From Tolypeutes matacus (Eukaryota; Chordata; Mammalia; Cingulata; Chlamyphoridae), in assembly GCA_026826555.1 (NCBI GenBank), contig JAKSZT010039123.1, forward strand, positions 766,196 to 830,195: a stretch of DNA of 64,000 nt, given 5' to 3'. This document shows, piece after piece, positions 11,148 through 22,739 of the stretch (positions within the stretch are counted from its first letter, which is position 1; every line of letters starts with the position of its first letter). The position numbers and the translations under genes are program-made. The notes below the pieces were generated by a model. That model was not told the DNA's origin, did no database searches, and saw nothing but the letters and a program-made list of their open reading frames with translations.

Positions 11148-11414
11148 AAACTAGAGAACACTTTTTTACAGGAAAGATTTCTTGGTAGAAGAGCACCTAA
11201 AATGGGATTTAAAGTGGTGAGTATTTAGAGGAAGGAAACAAAGAGGTTGACCATTCCAGACAAAACAAAAGATTGAGCAAATGCTTAGAGGTGGGAGTAA
11301 GGAAAAAGAACTCCAATTTAAGGAACTGAAAACATGCCAGTGGAGGCCATATAGATGGAGGTCTGGGGAGCCATGATGTGGGGCTGGAGAGTTAAGCAGG
11401 TGCATATCACTTGA
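11148..11414. other. Intergenic, possible old repeat
   Basis: Purine-rich text with GGTGGGAGTAAGGAAAAAG and GGAACTGAAAACATGCCAGTG. It resembles the widespread unnamed mammalian repeat also seen near 12420-12880 and 15640-15860. No gene is visible. Confidence 0.35.
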
Positions 11415-11418
11415 GATT

Positions 11419-11910
11419 CTGTGGCAGGCTTAATAAGGGTCCCCAAATATATCCAAGTCCCAATCCCTGGAACCTGTAATGTTACCTTACTTGAGAAAAG
11501 AGAATTTGTAGATGTGATTACATGAAGGATCTTGATATGAGGAGTTTACTTTGGATTATCTGGGCCCTAAATGTAATCACACCTGTCCCTATAAGAGGGA
11601 GGCAGGTGGAGATTCGACAAAGAAGGCAATGTGCCAACTGATGCAAGATGTTAAACTGCTACTTGGAAGGTGGAGGAAGGGGCCATCAGCCAAAGAAAGA
11701 AAGGAAAGCAGCTCTAGAGGCAGGAAAAGGCAAGGAAATGGATTTTCCCCTAGAACTTCAGGAGAGGGAGATTGGCCCTTCCAATACCTTGATTTCAGCC
11801 CAGTGAAACTGATTTTGGACTTCTGGTCTCAGAACTGAAAGAGAATGAATGCGTGTTGTTTGAAGTCATCAAGTTTGTGCTGATTTTTACAGTAGCCATA
11901 GGAAGGCAAC
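11419..11910 (+). repeat. MaLR LTR (MLT1/MST-like)
   Basis: Sense-strand MaLR-type LTR. It has the opening GGCTTAATAAGGGTCCCC, then CCAAGTCCCAATCCCTGG, GGATTATCTGGGCCC, CCTATAAGAGGGAGGCAG, the block TTGGACTTCTGGTCTCAG, GTTGTTTGAAGTCATCAAG and a close at CAGTAGCCATAGGAAGGCAAC. Order and content follow the MLT1/MST class of ERVL-MaLR LTRs. Precise subfamily and ends are not determined. Confidence 0.72.
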
Positions 11911-12419
11911 TATTTGACTATATCCTTGGCCATAGTTTCCCTTTAAAACTGTTATACTTAATCATTTTTCCCTTCTTCTTTGTGAAAAATATTGAAACAA
12001 AAATATAGGTATATATTATTATTTTTCATTTATGCCATGATCCACCTTACTCATTAAGGGTCTATTCATATTACTGGAACAAGTGGAAAATGAATACTTG
12101 AAAAGTTCCTGTGCAAAACTTCCATTCCGAACTTGTGCCAGCTTGGTGCTTGATGATGCTACTGAATTTAAGTCCTGTTCATTAAACATGCCTCAGTTGA
12201 AGCGATAGAGTTGTGAGTTACAAATGAACATCACCAGGAGGGCCAAACATTTTTGCCTTAAAAATAGATGAATGAGGACTCTGTAAACTGTGCCCCCTTT
12301 AAACATATGCTTCAGTGACTAACCCTCCCACCTCCACAAATATAAGAGGATCAGCTCTGCTCAGAAGTATTGAAAAATAATCTCACAATGCTGAATGTTG
12401 TAAGTGAAATAAAGAGAAA

Positions 12420-12880
12420 AAGAGTAAAGTGGTCTCACTGAGATTAGGGTGCAAGATAGGTTTTCCAGAAAAGGATGTTTAAACAGAGGCCTGAAGGTTA
12501 AGAATCAATCAGATGAACCTGGAGTAGTATGAGTATTCTGACCTTGGGGAAAAACACATGTGAATGCAGAAGGGCAAAAAAGAGCACAGCACATTGAAGT
12601 GATGGGATAATTTTGGTGCACCTGGAACTTGAGTGCAAAAAGGGATGTCTAATGGTTAGAAATGGGCATGGAGAGGAACACTGGGACATCTCATGAAGGA
12701 CCTTCAACCTTTTATTTTAAAGGCAATGAGAAGGTGCTTTGAACTGATTTGTGTGTTTGGAAGTTCACATTGGCAGGAGTGCAGACAGTGGGTTGGTAGG
12801 AAAGATCTGCATAGAGGCTGACCCGTAAACATGTTATTCTAGTAATCTAGGCAAGACCTTATTTTTGTTTGGACTGGAGT
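12420..12880 (+). repeat. Old mammalian interspersed repeat, family not named
   Basis: Reads as the common mammalian repeat with the phrases GGCCTGAAGG, ACCTGGAGTAG, GAAGGACCTTCAACC, GGCAATGAGAAGGTGCTTTG, TTCTAGTAATCTAGGCAAG and GACTGGAGTAAAGG. A second decayed copy of the same kind lies at about 15640-15860. It is non-coding. Confidence 0.45.
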
Positions 12881-12959
12881 AAAGGCAGAGGAGATGGAGA
12901 AAAATAACTTCATTCACAAGATAGCTAGGGTTAGGAGGGGGTGCCTTTAGGTATCTGTT

Positions 12960-14190
12960 ACCTTGGCGTCTCCTGCCCGGAAGTACCCGAGGGTCCCATA
13001 TGGAGTTGGTGGTGCTGGGTGCTCTGTAGTACAGCAGGCAAGGCGGTACCATGGCCCTGATCAAAGTGGTGGGTAAAGAGGTGACCAGCCTTTTTGCGGT
13101 GCTTGCCTGTCTTCTGGTGCTGGCCCTGGCTTGGGTCCCAGCACACACTGCTGAGGGGGCTGACCCACTGCCCCAGCCATCAGGGAACCTGACTCCAGCA
13201 CAGCCCAGCAAGATCATGGCAACCACTGACAACATCAGAGGGGAGGCCCCAGGAGCCAAGGTCCTAGCCTGAGATACAGAGGTCAAGCTGCGCAGCCAGA
13301 GCCTGGCTTGAGGCTCCCAGCCACACCACCACTGGATGCATCACAGGAGGCTCTAGTGCTCTGGCTGAAATTCATCAATGATCCAGAGCAGGTGGTCAGG
13401 CCCTGGCTGCATGACACCATTGGTTCCTTGAAAAGGACCCAGTTTCCCAGTCAAGAACAGCAGGTACAACTCATCTACCAAGGGCTACTTCTAGGAAATG
13501 ATACCAGATCCTAGGAAGCCTTCACCTCCCTCCCAACAGTGTTCTCCACTGCTACCTGTCCACACAGATGGGTACCCGCACCCCCATGGGGTCAGGGCCA
13601 GACCCCTCTGGCCTGGAAATAGACAGCCTGCTGCTGCCCCTACTGCTTCTGATGCTGCTACTGCTCTGGCACTGCCAGATCCAGTACTGGCCCTTGTTTC
13701 CTGACTGCCACTCTGGGCCTGGCCAGCTTCACCCTACTCCTCGGTCTCCTAGCCTTTGCCATGTACCACCCGTAGTGCCTCCAAGGGGTCTTGGCAGTAT
13801 TGCTGGCCCCTCTGGACCTTGTTCCCCACCACACAGTGGGAGCTGCTGTCTGCCCAGCCTGTCTCCAGCCTGTATCTTCCCTCTTCCAGAGCTGGCATAG
13901 GCCCCTCTCTGTGGCCTCCGTGGCTCTGAGTCACTCCTGAGACTGCTGGCCCTCAGACCCCTGATTGCTGGCTCCTCAGGTTTAGGCAGTGGCTGTCACT
14001 GCCTCAGCCCAGGGCCGAGGCAGGCACCCCCCTTGGGCAGGTCTTAATGTTCCATCTGAGGGCGTAGCCACCTCTCCTGGATAGCTCCTTGGGCTGATTT
14101 GGGGACCCAGAGACTAAGTGGGAAGCTATTGAAGGGTAGCTGGGAGGGAGGTTCAGAGAGCCTACTAACTCCGTCCTGCAGACATTTAAT
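12960..14190 (+). pseudogene. TMUB1 pseudogene: TMUB1 processed pseudogene
   Basis: An intronless copy of the mRNA for TMUB1, a membrane protein with a ubiquitin-like domain. Coding similarity starts at the ATG 13051 (MALIKVVGKEVTSLFAVLAC, a first membrane segment) and continues through HTAEGADPLPQPSGN. It then shifts frame near 13260, where LA-stop replaces the usual SLRHRGQAAQPEP, which is readable in another frame. The ubiquitin-like part follows (VLWLKFINDPEQVV, TIGSLKRTQFPSQEQQVQLIYQG), then another shift near 13510. The last block is SGLEIDSLLLPLLLLMLLLLW plus a further shift near 13705. About 90 bp of 5' UTR and 400 bp of 3' UTR seem included. At least three frame breaks make it dead. 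Confidence 0.87.
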
Positions 14191-14199
14191 AGGGTTCAA

Positions 14200-17150
14200 A
14201 TTCTTTAAAATACATAATTTAAAAACTCTGCCTACAGCTATCCTTCAAGTATTGCTGTTTCACTTCTTCTCTTCACATACAAAATTCTTAAAAGAGTTGC
14301 TTACATTCACTGTCTCCATTTCTTCTACCCACTCACTCCTCACTCAGCTGCATTCAAGATTCCAGGCCCACCAACCCACCCCAACGATTCTCCTCGAGGG
14401 AACGAGTCTTCCAGTCCCAACCTGCTTGGTCACTTAGCAGCCTTCTGCACTGCTGCCCACTCTTCCTTCTGAAACCTTTATTTTTCCTCTGACTGTTTAG
14501 CACTATATCAACTAGATTTCCTCCTGCGCTTCCACTTTTGTCTAATATTAAAGAGCACAAACATTCACCGGAGAATTGCTAGCATCTCATTTATTTTACA
14601 CATCAAATGGAGGTTTAAAGGATGGTCATGCCCCTAGGAAGTGGTTGGACTGGAAATTGTAAACTCTCATTTCTGGAGGCACAGGAGAGTTATGATTAAT
14701 GGCACAGGAAGGACGGGTTTACTTGAGAAGGATGGAGGGAGAGCTAAGGGGCAGCGTAGTGCATTGGAAGGAACTCAGATTTGGGGGTCACATAGGTCGT
14801 CATCAGAAGAGCCATTGCTCAGGGTGGGCCATGAGGCTGCAACTTCACTATGCAACCACAAAGGGGCAGTATCAGGAAGCGAGAGGCAGCCTCCGAGCAC
14901 AGCTCTGGATGCCCTTGAGTACTCCGTTCCTCTGTGCGTCCCTGCCTCCATTTCAGCAGCGCCTTCTCTTCCGGCTGCGGTCTTTCTTCTTCTCTTCTCC
15001 ACCCCATGGTGCTTCCCATCCCCCTGGTCTCCAAGGTTGGCCTCAGAAGAATAGTAAGAGAGCGCAGATTTGGAGTCAGAGCTCAGCTTCACTTGAGCGC
15101 CTGGGCGGTGCATCAGTCCCAGGAAACCCCCAGTTCATGCTTCACCGCCCCTCACACTTCTTAGGGTCCCCAGGGAAGCTTTATATAGGAGGCCGCCAGG
15201 AGAGGAGGCATTGTTCGTGAGTGCACCGGCTCAGCCCAGGGAGTAAAGGCGAGGAGCTGCTTACCCTGACATTGGAAGTTTGCCGAGGCCGGGCTGGGAG
15301 GGCGCACTGTGTAAGGACAGCTCAGGCAGCCTGGCTGCTTAGAGAGGCAGAAACCCTTGACGCGTGGCACCCTACCCAGATTACAGCGGCCAGGAGCCCC
15401 GCTCTTATGACCTATTCAAGGAGGAATTTCTTCAAACCCTTCTGAGACCAACTGCAAGCTTTTCCTACCCCCTTTGTCAGGACAAGAATCCCTAACTTCA
15501 GCTTCCCACTCTTCACTGAAGAAATGAGGCAAGGGGAATGAATTTACTGAGGGAGGAAACAGGGTGTGTGTGTGTGTTTGTGCGCATGCGTGCCCGCTTG
15601 TGCGGTGGGGGGTGATTGCTAATGCGAAGGAAACTGGGAAGCTGGGTTGGAAAATTAAGTTGGGGCTACATTATGAAGGGCTTTGAATGCCAGAGTCTGG
15701 GATTTGGATCTTATCCTAAAGGCTATGGAATTCACCAGTAACTTGCTAAAGAGGTTCCTGATACGTCCAGTTTTGCTGTTTAGATAGCAATGTGGAAGGT
15801 GGACTGGAATAGACTGGGTTTTGAGGCAGGGAAGCTAGTTAGGAAGCTTTTTTTTTTGTAATCGGGGTGGTTATAGTGAGGAGTGTGTGTGTGTTGGGGG
15901 TGTGGGTGGGTTGGGTCAAATAAGAGAAGAGGCCAGGACAGATGAATTGGAACAGCTAAATCATGTGCAGAGGTGAAAGAGCAGAGAATCAGGTTATCTG
16001 CTTATGACTGGGTGGCCCAGTATTACCATTCACTGAAATCAGGAAGGGAGCCAGGTGCAGGTTTGGACAGGGTCCTGTTTGGGACATGATGAGTGTGAGG
16101 CCTGTATCCAGGTAGAAATATCAAGGAGCTATTAGGTTGTGTGGGTCTGGATCTCAGGAGAGAGATTTAGAGCAGAGTGGTCTGCATAGAGAAAGGTGGT
16201 TGAGGCCTGGGGTGTTAGTGTGATTGCCAGGGAGAGTATGTGGAGAAGGGGTGTGCCTGGGGGTGCAGGACCCTTCTGGCAGCAGCGCAGACTGATTTTC
16301 TTTCCATGTGTCAGCTGCACCTGGTTTCTGTCATGCCACAACCAAGCACAATCTGGGACTGATTCTTATGTGGATAGATTCTGGTCTATGTGGGGCCTGG
16401 AAATGAGAGCTCTAGTTCCTTCCCCCCAAAGCGTTCCCCAAATTTCTCTGATAAAGAGAATCACTGAAGGGGGGAACGGCGGGAGGGAATTCCTGTTAGA
16501 ACAGATTTCCAGGCCCCTTCCACTGGAAATTCTCATGTTTGGGGTCTAGAATAGAACATTCAACAACTACCCCAGATTATTCTTATCAGGGATGTCTGAG
16601 AAATGCTGCTCAGGCATAAACCAAAATTTGTGTCTCTTGAAATCCTTGCCCACATTCCACCTCCGTATGAACCTGCCCTAAATCAGGTTAGAGAGGGTCT
16701 TACAGGCAACCTGGGACTGAGCCTTTTAAGTCTGGGCCCAAACCAGCCCTACACCCAACATGACCCCAGAGAGCTAGGGTCAGCGTGGAAGGTTTTGTAC
16801 AAGCCTATCTACTCATTTGGAGAAGTGGCTGAAAGCAGTGCCCCTGGTTCACAACATCAGCTCTGAGAATGAAGGACTGTTGTACATGTTTTCCAAGTGC
16901 AGAGACTGATGGAACAGCGATAGATTCTGCTCATGTAGCACTGGACCCTTTGAAGGTAGGGGCGACGTTCAGGGTATCCATGCAGGTGTGTACAAGGAGA
17001 ATCAGAGCAGAGAGAGGCTGGGGTTCAGAATTACTAGCTAGACTTAATTTGTCTGCTTTCGAATGTCACTACTCTAATACCTTTTCCTTATAGGTCCTCT
17101 TTCAACTCTGAATCTAGACTGAACAACGTTCTTCCTCTTCCTTTTCATAG
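14200..17150. other. Non-coding upstream region of OR51D1
   Basis: No gene. About 14690-14880 has a weak MIR-like core. About 15560-15610 is a GT-rich microsatellite-like tract. About 15640-15860 is a second copy of the unnamed old repeat at 12420. Many short frames on both strands overlap one another and lack domain content. The last kilobase may hold regulatory DNA of OR51D1 but shows no motif that can be named with certainty. Confidence 0.45.
17137..17150 (+). promoter_or_regulatory. Splice acceptor of the OR51D1 coding exon
   Basis: A pyrimidine tract (CTTCCTCTTCCTTTTCATAG) ends in AG at 17150, 14 bp before the ATG. Olfactory receptor genes usually have one coding exon with an upstream untranslated exon, so this is a likely intron end. 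The donor exon was not found. Confidence 0.55.
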
Positions 17151-17164
17151 ACACTGGATTTAGG

Positions 17165-18139
17165 ATGCAGAAGCCTCAGATCTTGGTTCCCATCATGGCT
17201 ACTCAGAATGGAACTCTGGTCCATCCAGCATACTTCCTGCTGGTGGGCATCCCTGGCTTGGAGCCTAATGCACACTTTTGGCTGGCCTTCCCTCTGTGTT
17301 TTATGTATGCCCTGGCCACCCTGGGCAACCTAGCCATCGTGCTCATCATCCATGTGGAAAGGCGTCTGCACGAGCCCATGTACCTCTTCCTGGCCATGCT
17401 CTCTACCATTGATCTAGTCCTCTCCTCTGTCACCATGCCCAAGATGGCCAGCCTCTTTCTGACAGGCATCCAGGAAATCGAGTTTAATGTTTGCCTGGCC
17501 CAGATGTTCCTTATCCATGCCCTTTCAGCCATGGAGTCAGCCATCCTGCTGGCCATGGCTTTTGATCGCTTTGTGGCCATCTGCCACCCTCTGCGCCATG
17601 CTTCTGTACTCACAGGACCCACTGTGGCCAAGATTGGACTAGCCTCCTTGGCCAGGGGATTTGTACTCTTCTTCCCACTGCCCTTCATCCTGAAACGGCT
17701 ATCATACTGTCGAACGCATACTGTAACACATTCCTTCTGTTTGCACCAAGATATTATGAAGCTGTCCTGCACTGATACCACAGTCAATGTAGTCTATGGC
17801 CTCTTCATCATCCTCTCAGTCATGGGTGTGGACTCCCTCTTCATTGGCTTCTCCTACATCCTCATCCTGCGGGCTGTGTTGGAGCTCTCCTCTCGGGGGG
17901 CAGCACTCAAGTCTTTCAACACCTGCATCTCCCATCTCTGCGCAGTCCTGGTCTTCTATGTGCCCCTCATTGGGCTCTCAGTCGTGCACAGGCTGGGTGG
18001 CCCCACCTCCCTCCTCCATGTAGTTATGGCTAATGTCTATCTACTGCTACCACCCGTGGTCAACCCCATTGTCTATGGAGCTAAGACCAAGGAGATCCGT
18101 TCACGAGTCTTCCATATGTTCTCACAAGATGGCAGGTGA
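17165..18139 (+). CDS. OR51D1: Olfactory receptor family 51 subfamily D member 1
   Basis: A complete 324-residue class I (fish-like) odorant receptor, a seven-helix GPCR of the plasma membrane expected to couple to Golf and cAMP. Seen in the protein: N-glycosylation site NGT at residue 15, GN in TM1 (54-55), LHEPMY at 68-73, MAFDRFVAIC at 131-140 (DRF in place of DRY), SFNTC at 250-254, and PPVVNPIVYG at 296-305. Paired cysteines are Cys110 and the Cys182/192/202 group of extracellular loop 2. His118 and Arg276 sit where OR51E2 binds carboxylates. Start 17165 gives MQKPQ as in human OR51D1; an internal ATG at 17195 is the alternative. The sequence matches OR51D1 closely from memory. It lies upstream of OR51E1 on the same strand, as in human. 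No break. Confidence 0.95.
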   Translation: MQKPQILVPIMATQNGTLVHPAYFLLVGIPGLEPNAHFWLAFPLCFMYALATLGNLAIVLIIHVERRLHEPMYLFLAMLSTIDLVLSSVTMPKMASLFLTGIQEIEFNVCLAQMFLIHALSAMESAILLAMAFDRFVAICHPLRHASVLTGPTVAKIGLASLARGFVLFFPLPFILKRLSYCRTHTVTHSFCLHQDIMKLSCTDTTVNVVYGLFIILSVMGVDSLFIGFSYILILRAVLELSSRGAALKSFNTCISHLCAVLVFYVPLIGLSVVHRLGGPTSLLHVVMANVYLLLPPVVNPIVYGAKTKEIRSRVFHMFSQDGR

Positions 18140-18900
18140 GCAGGATAACCTTTCCAGTGTCCTCAATCTCTACCAAATGTGGGAGGATTAGGATCCTGTG
18201 TGACATCTTGGTGATTGGAGCATCCAACCTGCTGGGCTGTCTGTTTCTAGTTATCTAAATAAGCCTTAGATTCCTGCTTCCAACCTGTGCCAATACAAAA
18301 GAACTGATGACCCAGTCTGGATAGGCCATCCTGGAGAAAGAGCTATGAATGGTGTCTGCATATATTTTCTCTCTATTATGGTTGCCTTGCATTCTTATTC
18401 TCTCCTAAATAGAAAATACAGTCTTCTCAATGTGTATAGAATGGAAGGATGTAAATGCCCACACTTCACGATTCATTCATAATGCATGATTTTAATTATT
18501 CTTGCTCCCAATTGTCCTTACCAGTGACTGTCTTGGGTGTGTGTGTGTGGGGTGACAAACATCAGTGCTATGAAGCTTCTTGTTTAGACTACAACATTGT
18601 TACACAGTGATGGTTAGGGGTAATAAAGGTGTTTGGGTTATAGTAATTGGAGGTAGGGGAGGAATATGATGACCAGAGAGAAGGAGAAAGTGTTAAAATT
18701 TCTGTATGTGCATGTGTGTATATTTATGTGGAAGCTACCAATGCATATGAGTGTGTACATATATGGCTCTACTGGAAGTGGTATATAAGAGTGCTGTGAG
18801 TGTTGTATAGGTCTATGATTTTGTGGGTATATGTGATTTTTATTGCATGTGTATACATGGAGTAAATGTCATCTCTTGGTGAGCATGTGGTAGCTGTGTT
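18140..18900. other. 3' flank of OR51D1, non-coding
   Basis: Holds the 3' UTR of OR51D1 and TG-rich DNA (GTGTGTGTGTGGGG near 18540, many TATATG/TGTGTG steps to 18840). A poly(A) signal candidate AATAAA lies near 18620. Nothing else is seen. Confidence 0.45.
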
Positions 18901-18942
18901 CTGGCATGTATAGGTTTTTTCTTTTGGAATTTTCTTCTATTC

Positions 18943-19850
18943 ATGTTTTTTTTTTTTTTTTTTTCCCTATAGAAATTTAAATTTACAGAAAAGTAATACA
19001 CACAAAAAAAATACATTCCCATATACCATCCTATTATTAACATCTTGCATTAATGTGGTACATTTGTTACAATTCAAGAAAGAACATTTTTGTAATTGTC
19101 CTGTCAGCCATGGTTCATGGTTTACAATAGAGCTCACTGTGCTGTACAAACCTATGGTTTTCTAAAAAGTTTTCTTCTAGTAACATATATACAACCTAAA
19201 ATTTCCGCTTTTAAAATATATAATTCAGGACTGTTGATTATGTTCACAATGTTGTGCTACCATTACCACCATCCATTACCAAAACTCTTCCATCAACCCA
19301 AATAGAAACTCTGTACAACTTAAGCATTAACTCCCATTTTCTACTCCTATCCTGGCCTTGTTAACCTATATTCTAATAAGCCTATGAATTTGCTTATTCT
19401 AATTATTTCATTTCATTGAGATCATAAACTATTTGTCCTTTTGATGTCTTCAAGTTCCAACCATGTTGCCGCAGGTGTCATTCCATTTTGCGACTGAATA
19501 ATATTCCATTGTGTGTGTACAAACACACACACACACACACACACCACATTTTATTTATCCATTCATCGGTTGATGGTCACTTGGGTTGCTTCCATCTTTT
19601 GGCAATTGTGTATAATGCCCCTATGAACATTTGGTGTACAAATATCTGTTCGAGTCCTTGCTTTCAATTCTTTCGGGTATATACCTAGTAGTAGTTAGGA
19701 TTGCTGGGTCATATGGTAATTCTATACGTAACTTTCTGAGGAACCACCAAACTGTCTTCCATAGCAGCTGCACCATTTTAAATTCCCACCAATAGTGAGT
19801 GAGTGTTCCTGTTTCTCTACATCCTCTCCAAGAGCTGGCGTGTATATATT
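18943..19850 (-). mobile_element. L1, 5'-truncated (3' UTR and ORF2 C-terminus)
   Basis: A T run at about 18945-18964 is the poly(A) tail of a minus-strand element. It is followed by xenarthran-type L1 3' UTR (about 18965-19590) and the decayed end of ORF2 (THYWWEFKMVQLLWKTVWWF and RIELPYDP on the minus strand, about 19700-19800). The frame is broken. Imperfect copies of CTGGCATGTATA at 18901-18912 and 19835-19846 may be the target duplication. A (CA)n tract at 19523-19544 lies inside. Confidence 0.82.
19523..19544. repeat. (CA)n microsatellite
   Basis: Eleven CA units in the antisense L1 3' UTR. Confidence 0.95.
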
Positions 19851-19859
19851 TAATGAATA

Positions 19860-22200
19860 CTCTTTCTGATGATGCATTTATTGTCTTTGTGTGGTATCTG
19901 TTAGTTGTATTTGATATGTATCTATGTGAGTATGCTGGTATCTGCATCTACATGTGTGTCTGGGTAAGTGAGTTGCTGGTATCTTTTGTTCATGTTTGTA
20001 ATATGTAGACTGTAGAGCACGAGGGCATGAAATGGAAGGATTGGGACAGCTATACCTTTGGGTATGTATGGTGTTTATGTTTGGGCATATATCTGTTCTG
20101 TGTAGTATTTTTATATGAAATCATTTTCCATGATATATGTGTTTTTGGATAAGCATGTGTGAAATATAATGTCTGAATAATGTGTGTGTGTGTTTATTTG
20201 TGTATGTGTGCATTATTTATGATGCTTATGTTTTAGGATATATATTGTTTTTGGTGAATGTGGCTTATATGGTACAAGAGTGAGTAAAGCATCTCTGTTC
20301 CTGGGCATTAATTGGTATATGCTGTCAGCATGTATCTGGGAGAGTAGGTAAGAAATTGAAGAAGTCCTGCTTGTCATAGCAGAAGTAATTTCCAAAGTTG
20401 AAAGCCATGATTCTGAGGGGTCCAGATTTTTGGCCTGGGCTAGCCTGGGTTATAGTTCAGCCTCTGCAATGATAGGAAAGCACTGTGTTTCCTGTTTGCA
20501 TCTTCTCAAAGGCCAGACCACATCTTCATTCAGACTCTGAGAATTCCATGCTTCCCCGCCCGCCCGCTCTAAATCCCTGACCCTGCCCCAGCGGCAGGTT
20601 GCATTATCTTCACCTCTCCTGTTCCTTTCTTGCTGGTCTACCAAACATGCTTAAAGTTCTTGATTGTAGGAAGCTTATGTTAATCCTTTTGGAGAAGCAG
20701 TGAACAGGATGGGGGTGGAATGGACCAATATCTGGCACTTATACAAAGGCTCTGAATCTCCTCGGACCCTCTTATTCCAGGTGCACTTGCTTAACTACTA
20801 GATCTTAGAAACTGACAGCTCAAAAAGAGGTTCACATTGAAGAAATGCAGGACAAAAGCCAATGTAGATTCATTTGCTGTAGAGGAAAGAATACTGAAAT
20901 AGGACTTAGAATATTCAAATCCTGGAAATGCCATAAAAGATCTTTACTTATATTCTCTCTAGACCTCGTTTCATTTTCCATAAATCGAGAAACTACAAGT
21001 GCAGTGCTGTTGTGAAGCTTAAATGCTGTGAATGCCCTATTTAAACCGCAAAGTACTGTAAACACACAGGAAATTATTGTATTCACGGTTGCACAATTGC
21101 GGGAAATACCATTTAAATTTACGTCATGGTCTATTTAAATAGTGCTTCTCACATCAGCGGTGTGGCAATGTGTGGCCGCCCTAATTTACTATTATTAATT
21201 AAAACAATCTTTATCTCTTAATAAACTGTCTTCACCAAGCTTCAGAGAAACTGAAACTTATTTCCCTGTCAATAACTATATGAGGAAGAGACATCATGGG
21301 GTTGGAATTAGATAGGATCTAGGTTAGGATCACTAGTTTTGATTTTTTGGCCAGTTACTTAATTGATTGAACATCAGTAATTTTGGAAACTGTAAATGCC
21401 GTAAAACATACATATAATAAAGACCCTGTTGTATGGTTATGGGGATTAAATAAAATAACAGATGTGAAAACATCTGGAAAATAGAAAGTGATCAATAAAT
21501 TCTGGTGACAATAGTTGTAAATAATAAAATGAGTTATGTTTGTTCCATTCTAGGGGACAGTTTTCAAAGTAAAGAAGTCCTCACCTTTTATACCCACCTT
21601 CTTTGTCAAGACCAGAACCTATTCTCTTTTCTGTAATGAAATGTTACTGGTTTTAGGCCAACTTGTAGCCTTCTTTCTTAGGAGATCCTCGGATGCCTTT
21701 GAGTTCTCTAGAATCCGTTTCCTTTGGTAATTGCTGGTGAGTAGGGTGATTGTTGCCTCCGTGGAATGGCTGGCTGACTGCTAGTCTAGATGAAGGGCTT
21801 CCTCCAGGCTCCTACAGTCTCTATTTCCCTCTATTGCAGAGTGTAACCTCTACATTGCTTTGGGATGTTTATCTCCCTGTCCTAGACCGCAAATGGTTAT
21901 ATGATAACTGCTTGTCCCTCCATCCTGGAACTTAAATAGTCATATTGTAGTTGTCTATCTCCCTCGAGGTGAGGACCAGTTCTTATTCATTTCTATGTTC
22001 TCAGGGCTGGGCACTCAGAGAGAGGGAGTGGCTGAGTGAGTTCTGGTTTGCTGTCCATACACACATTCATTAATTCCTCCATCTGCCCTCATCATTTGTT
22101 CTGTCTCTGGAAATTACAGCCTTTAGTTTGCCCTGTGTTAGTTTATAAAGTCCACAAAGTACTCTTCCCAGCTACTGGTGATCCATTATGTTTGTACTCC
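19860..22200. other. Non-coding, with two MIR elements
   Basis: TG/TATG-rich DNA to about 20250, then unique sequence. MIR-like blocks lie at about 20880-21070 (GGACTTAGAATATTCAAATCC, then ATTTTCCATAAATCGAGAAAC) and about 21280-21510 (GGCCAGTTACTTAATTG, GGGGATTAAATAAAATAAC, GATCAATAAATTC), both in the + orientation. No gene is seen. Confidence 0.55.
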
Positions 22201-22224
22201 CATTTTACAGATGAGGAAGCCAAG

Positions 22225-22730
22225 TGTCTTTGACAGGGCTGCTATGAAAAATACCACATAGTGGGAGTGTTTAATAACAGGTATTTATTGGCTTGCAGTT
22301 TCAGAGGCAAGAAGCCCTAAACCAAGGGGCGGGCAAGATCACACCTTCTCCCTGAAGTCTGCCTCACACTGGTGCTGGCTTGCTGCACTCCTTGGGGTTT
22401 CTTAGCTTGCATGTCTGCCTTTAGTCACATGGCCATGTTTCCTCTCCTTATGTCTGCTTTTCTGGTTTCCACTTTGTCTGGCTTCTGGCTCCTCTCTGTG
22501 GTTTTCTCTGAAGTCTGTGTCTGAATTTCTTCTTTTTACAAAGGACTTCAGTAATACACATTTCAGCCCACCCTGATTCAGCTGGGTCCTACTTAAAAAG
22601 GGTCATAGAAGATTCAGCACACCTTAACTGAGAATATATCTTCAAAAGGTCCTATTTACAAATGGGTTCAACCTACAGGGATGCAGATTAAGATTAAGAA
22701 AATGTCTTTTGGTTGGTTATATAATTTATT
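22225..22730 (-). repeat. MaLR-like LTR, antisense
   Basis: Reads GGGCTGCTATGAAAAATACCAC, TTATTGGCTTGCAG, CCATGTTTCCTCTCC and ACCTTAACTGAG. This is the antisense layout of MLT1/MST-type LTRs (complement of '...ggcagcc' ends). It has the same style as 3081-3540. The edges are approximate. Confidence 0.5.
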
Positions 22731-22739
22731 CGATCACAC

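Noticed and set aside
12834..13286. 150-codon minus-strand frame
   Set aside because: It is the antisense shadow of the TMUB1 retrocopy, GC-rich and without its own signs.
14775..15445. Cluster of overlapping frames on both strands near 15 kb
   Set aside because: Moderate GC with few stops gives open frames in all directions; no domain or conservation pattern is visible.
17203..17787. 194-codon minus-strand frame
   Set aside because: Antisense shadow of OR51D1.
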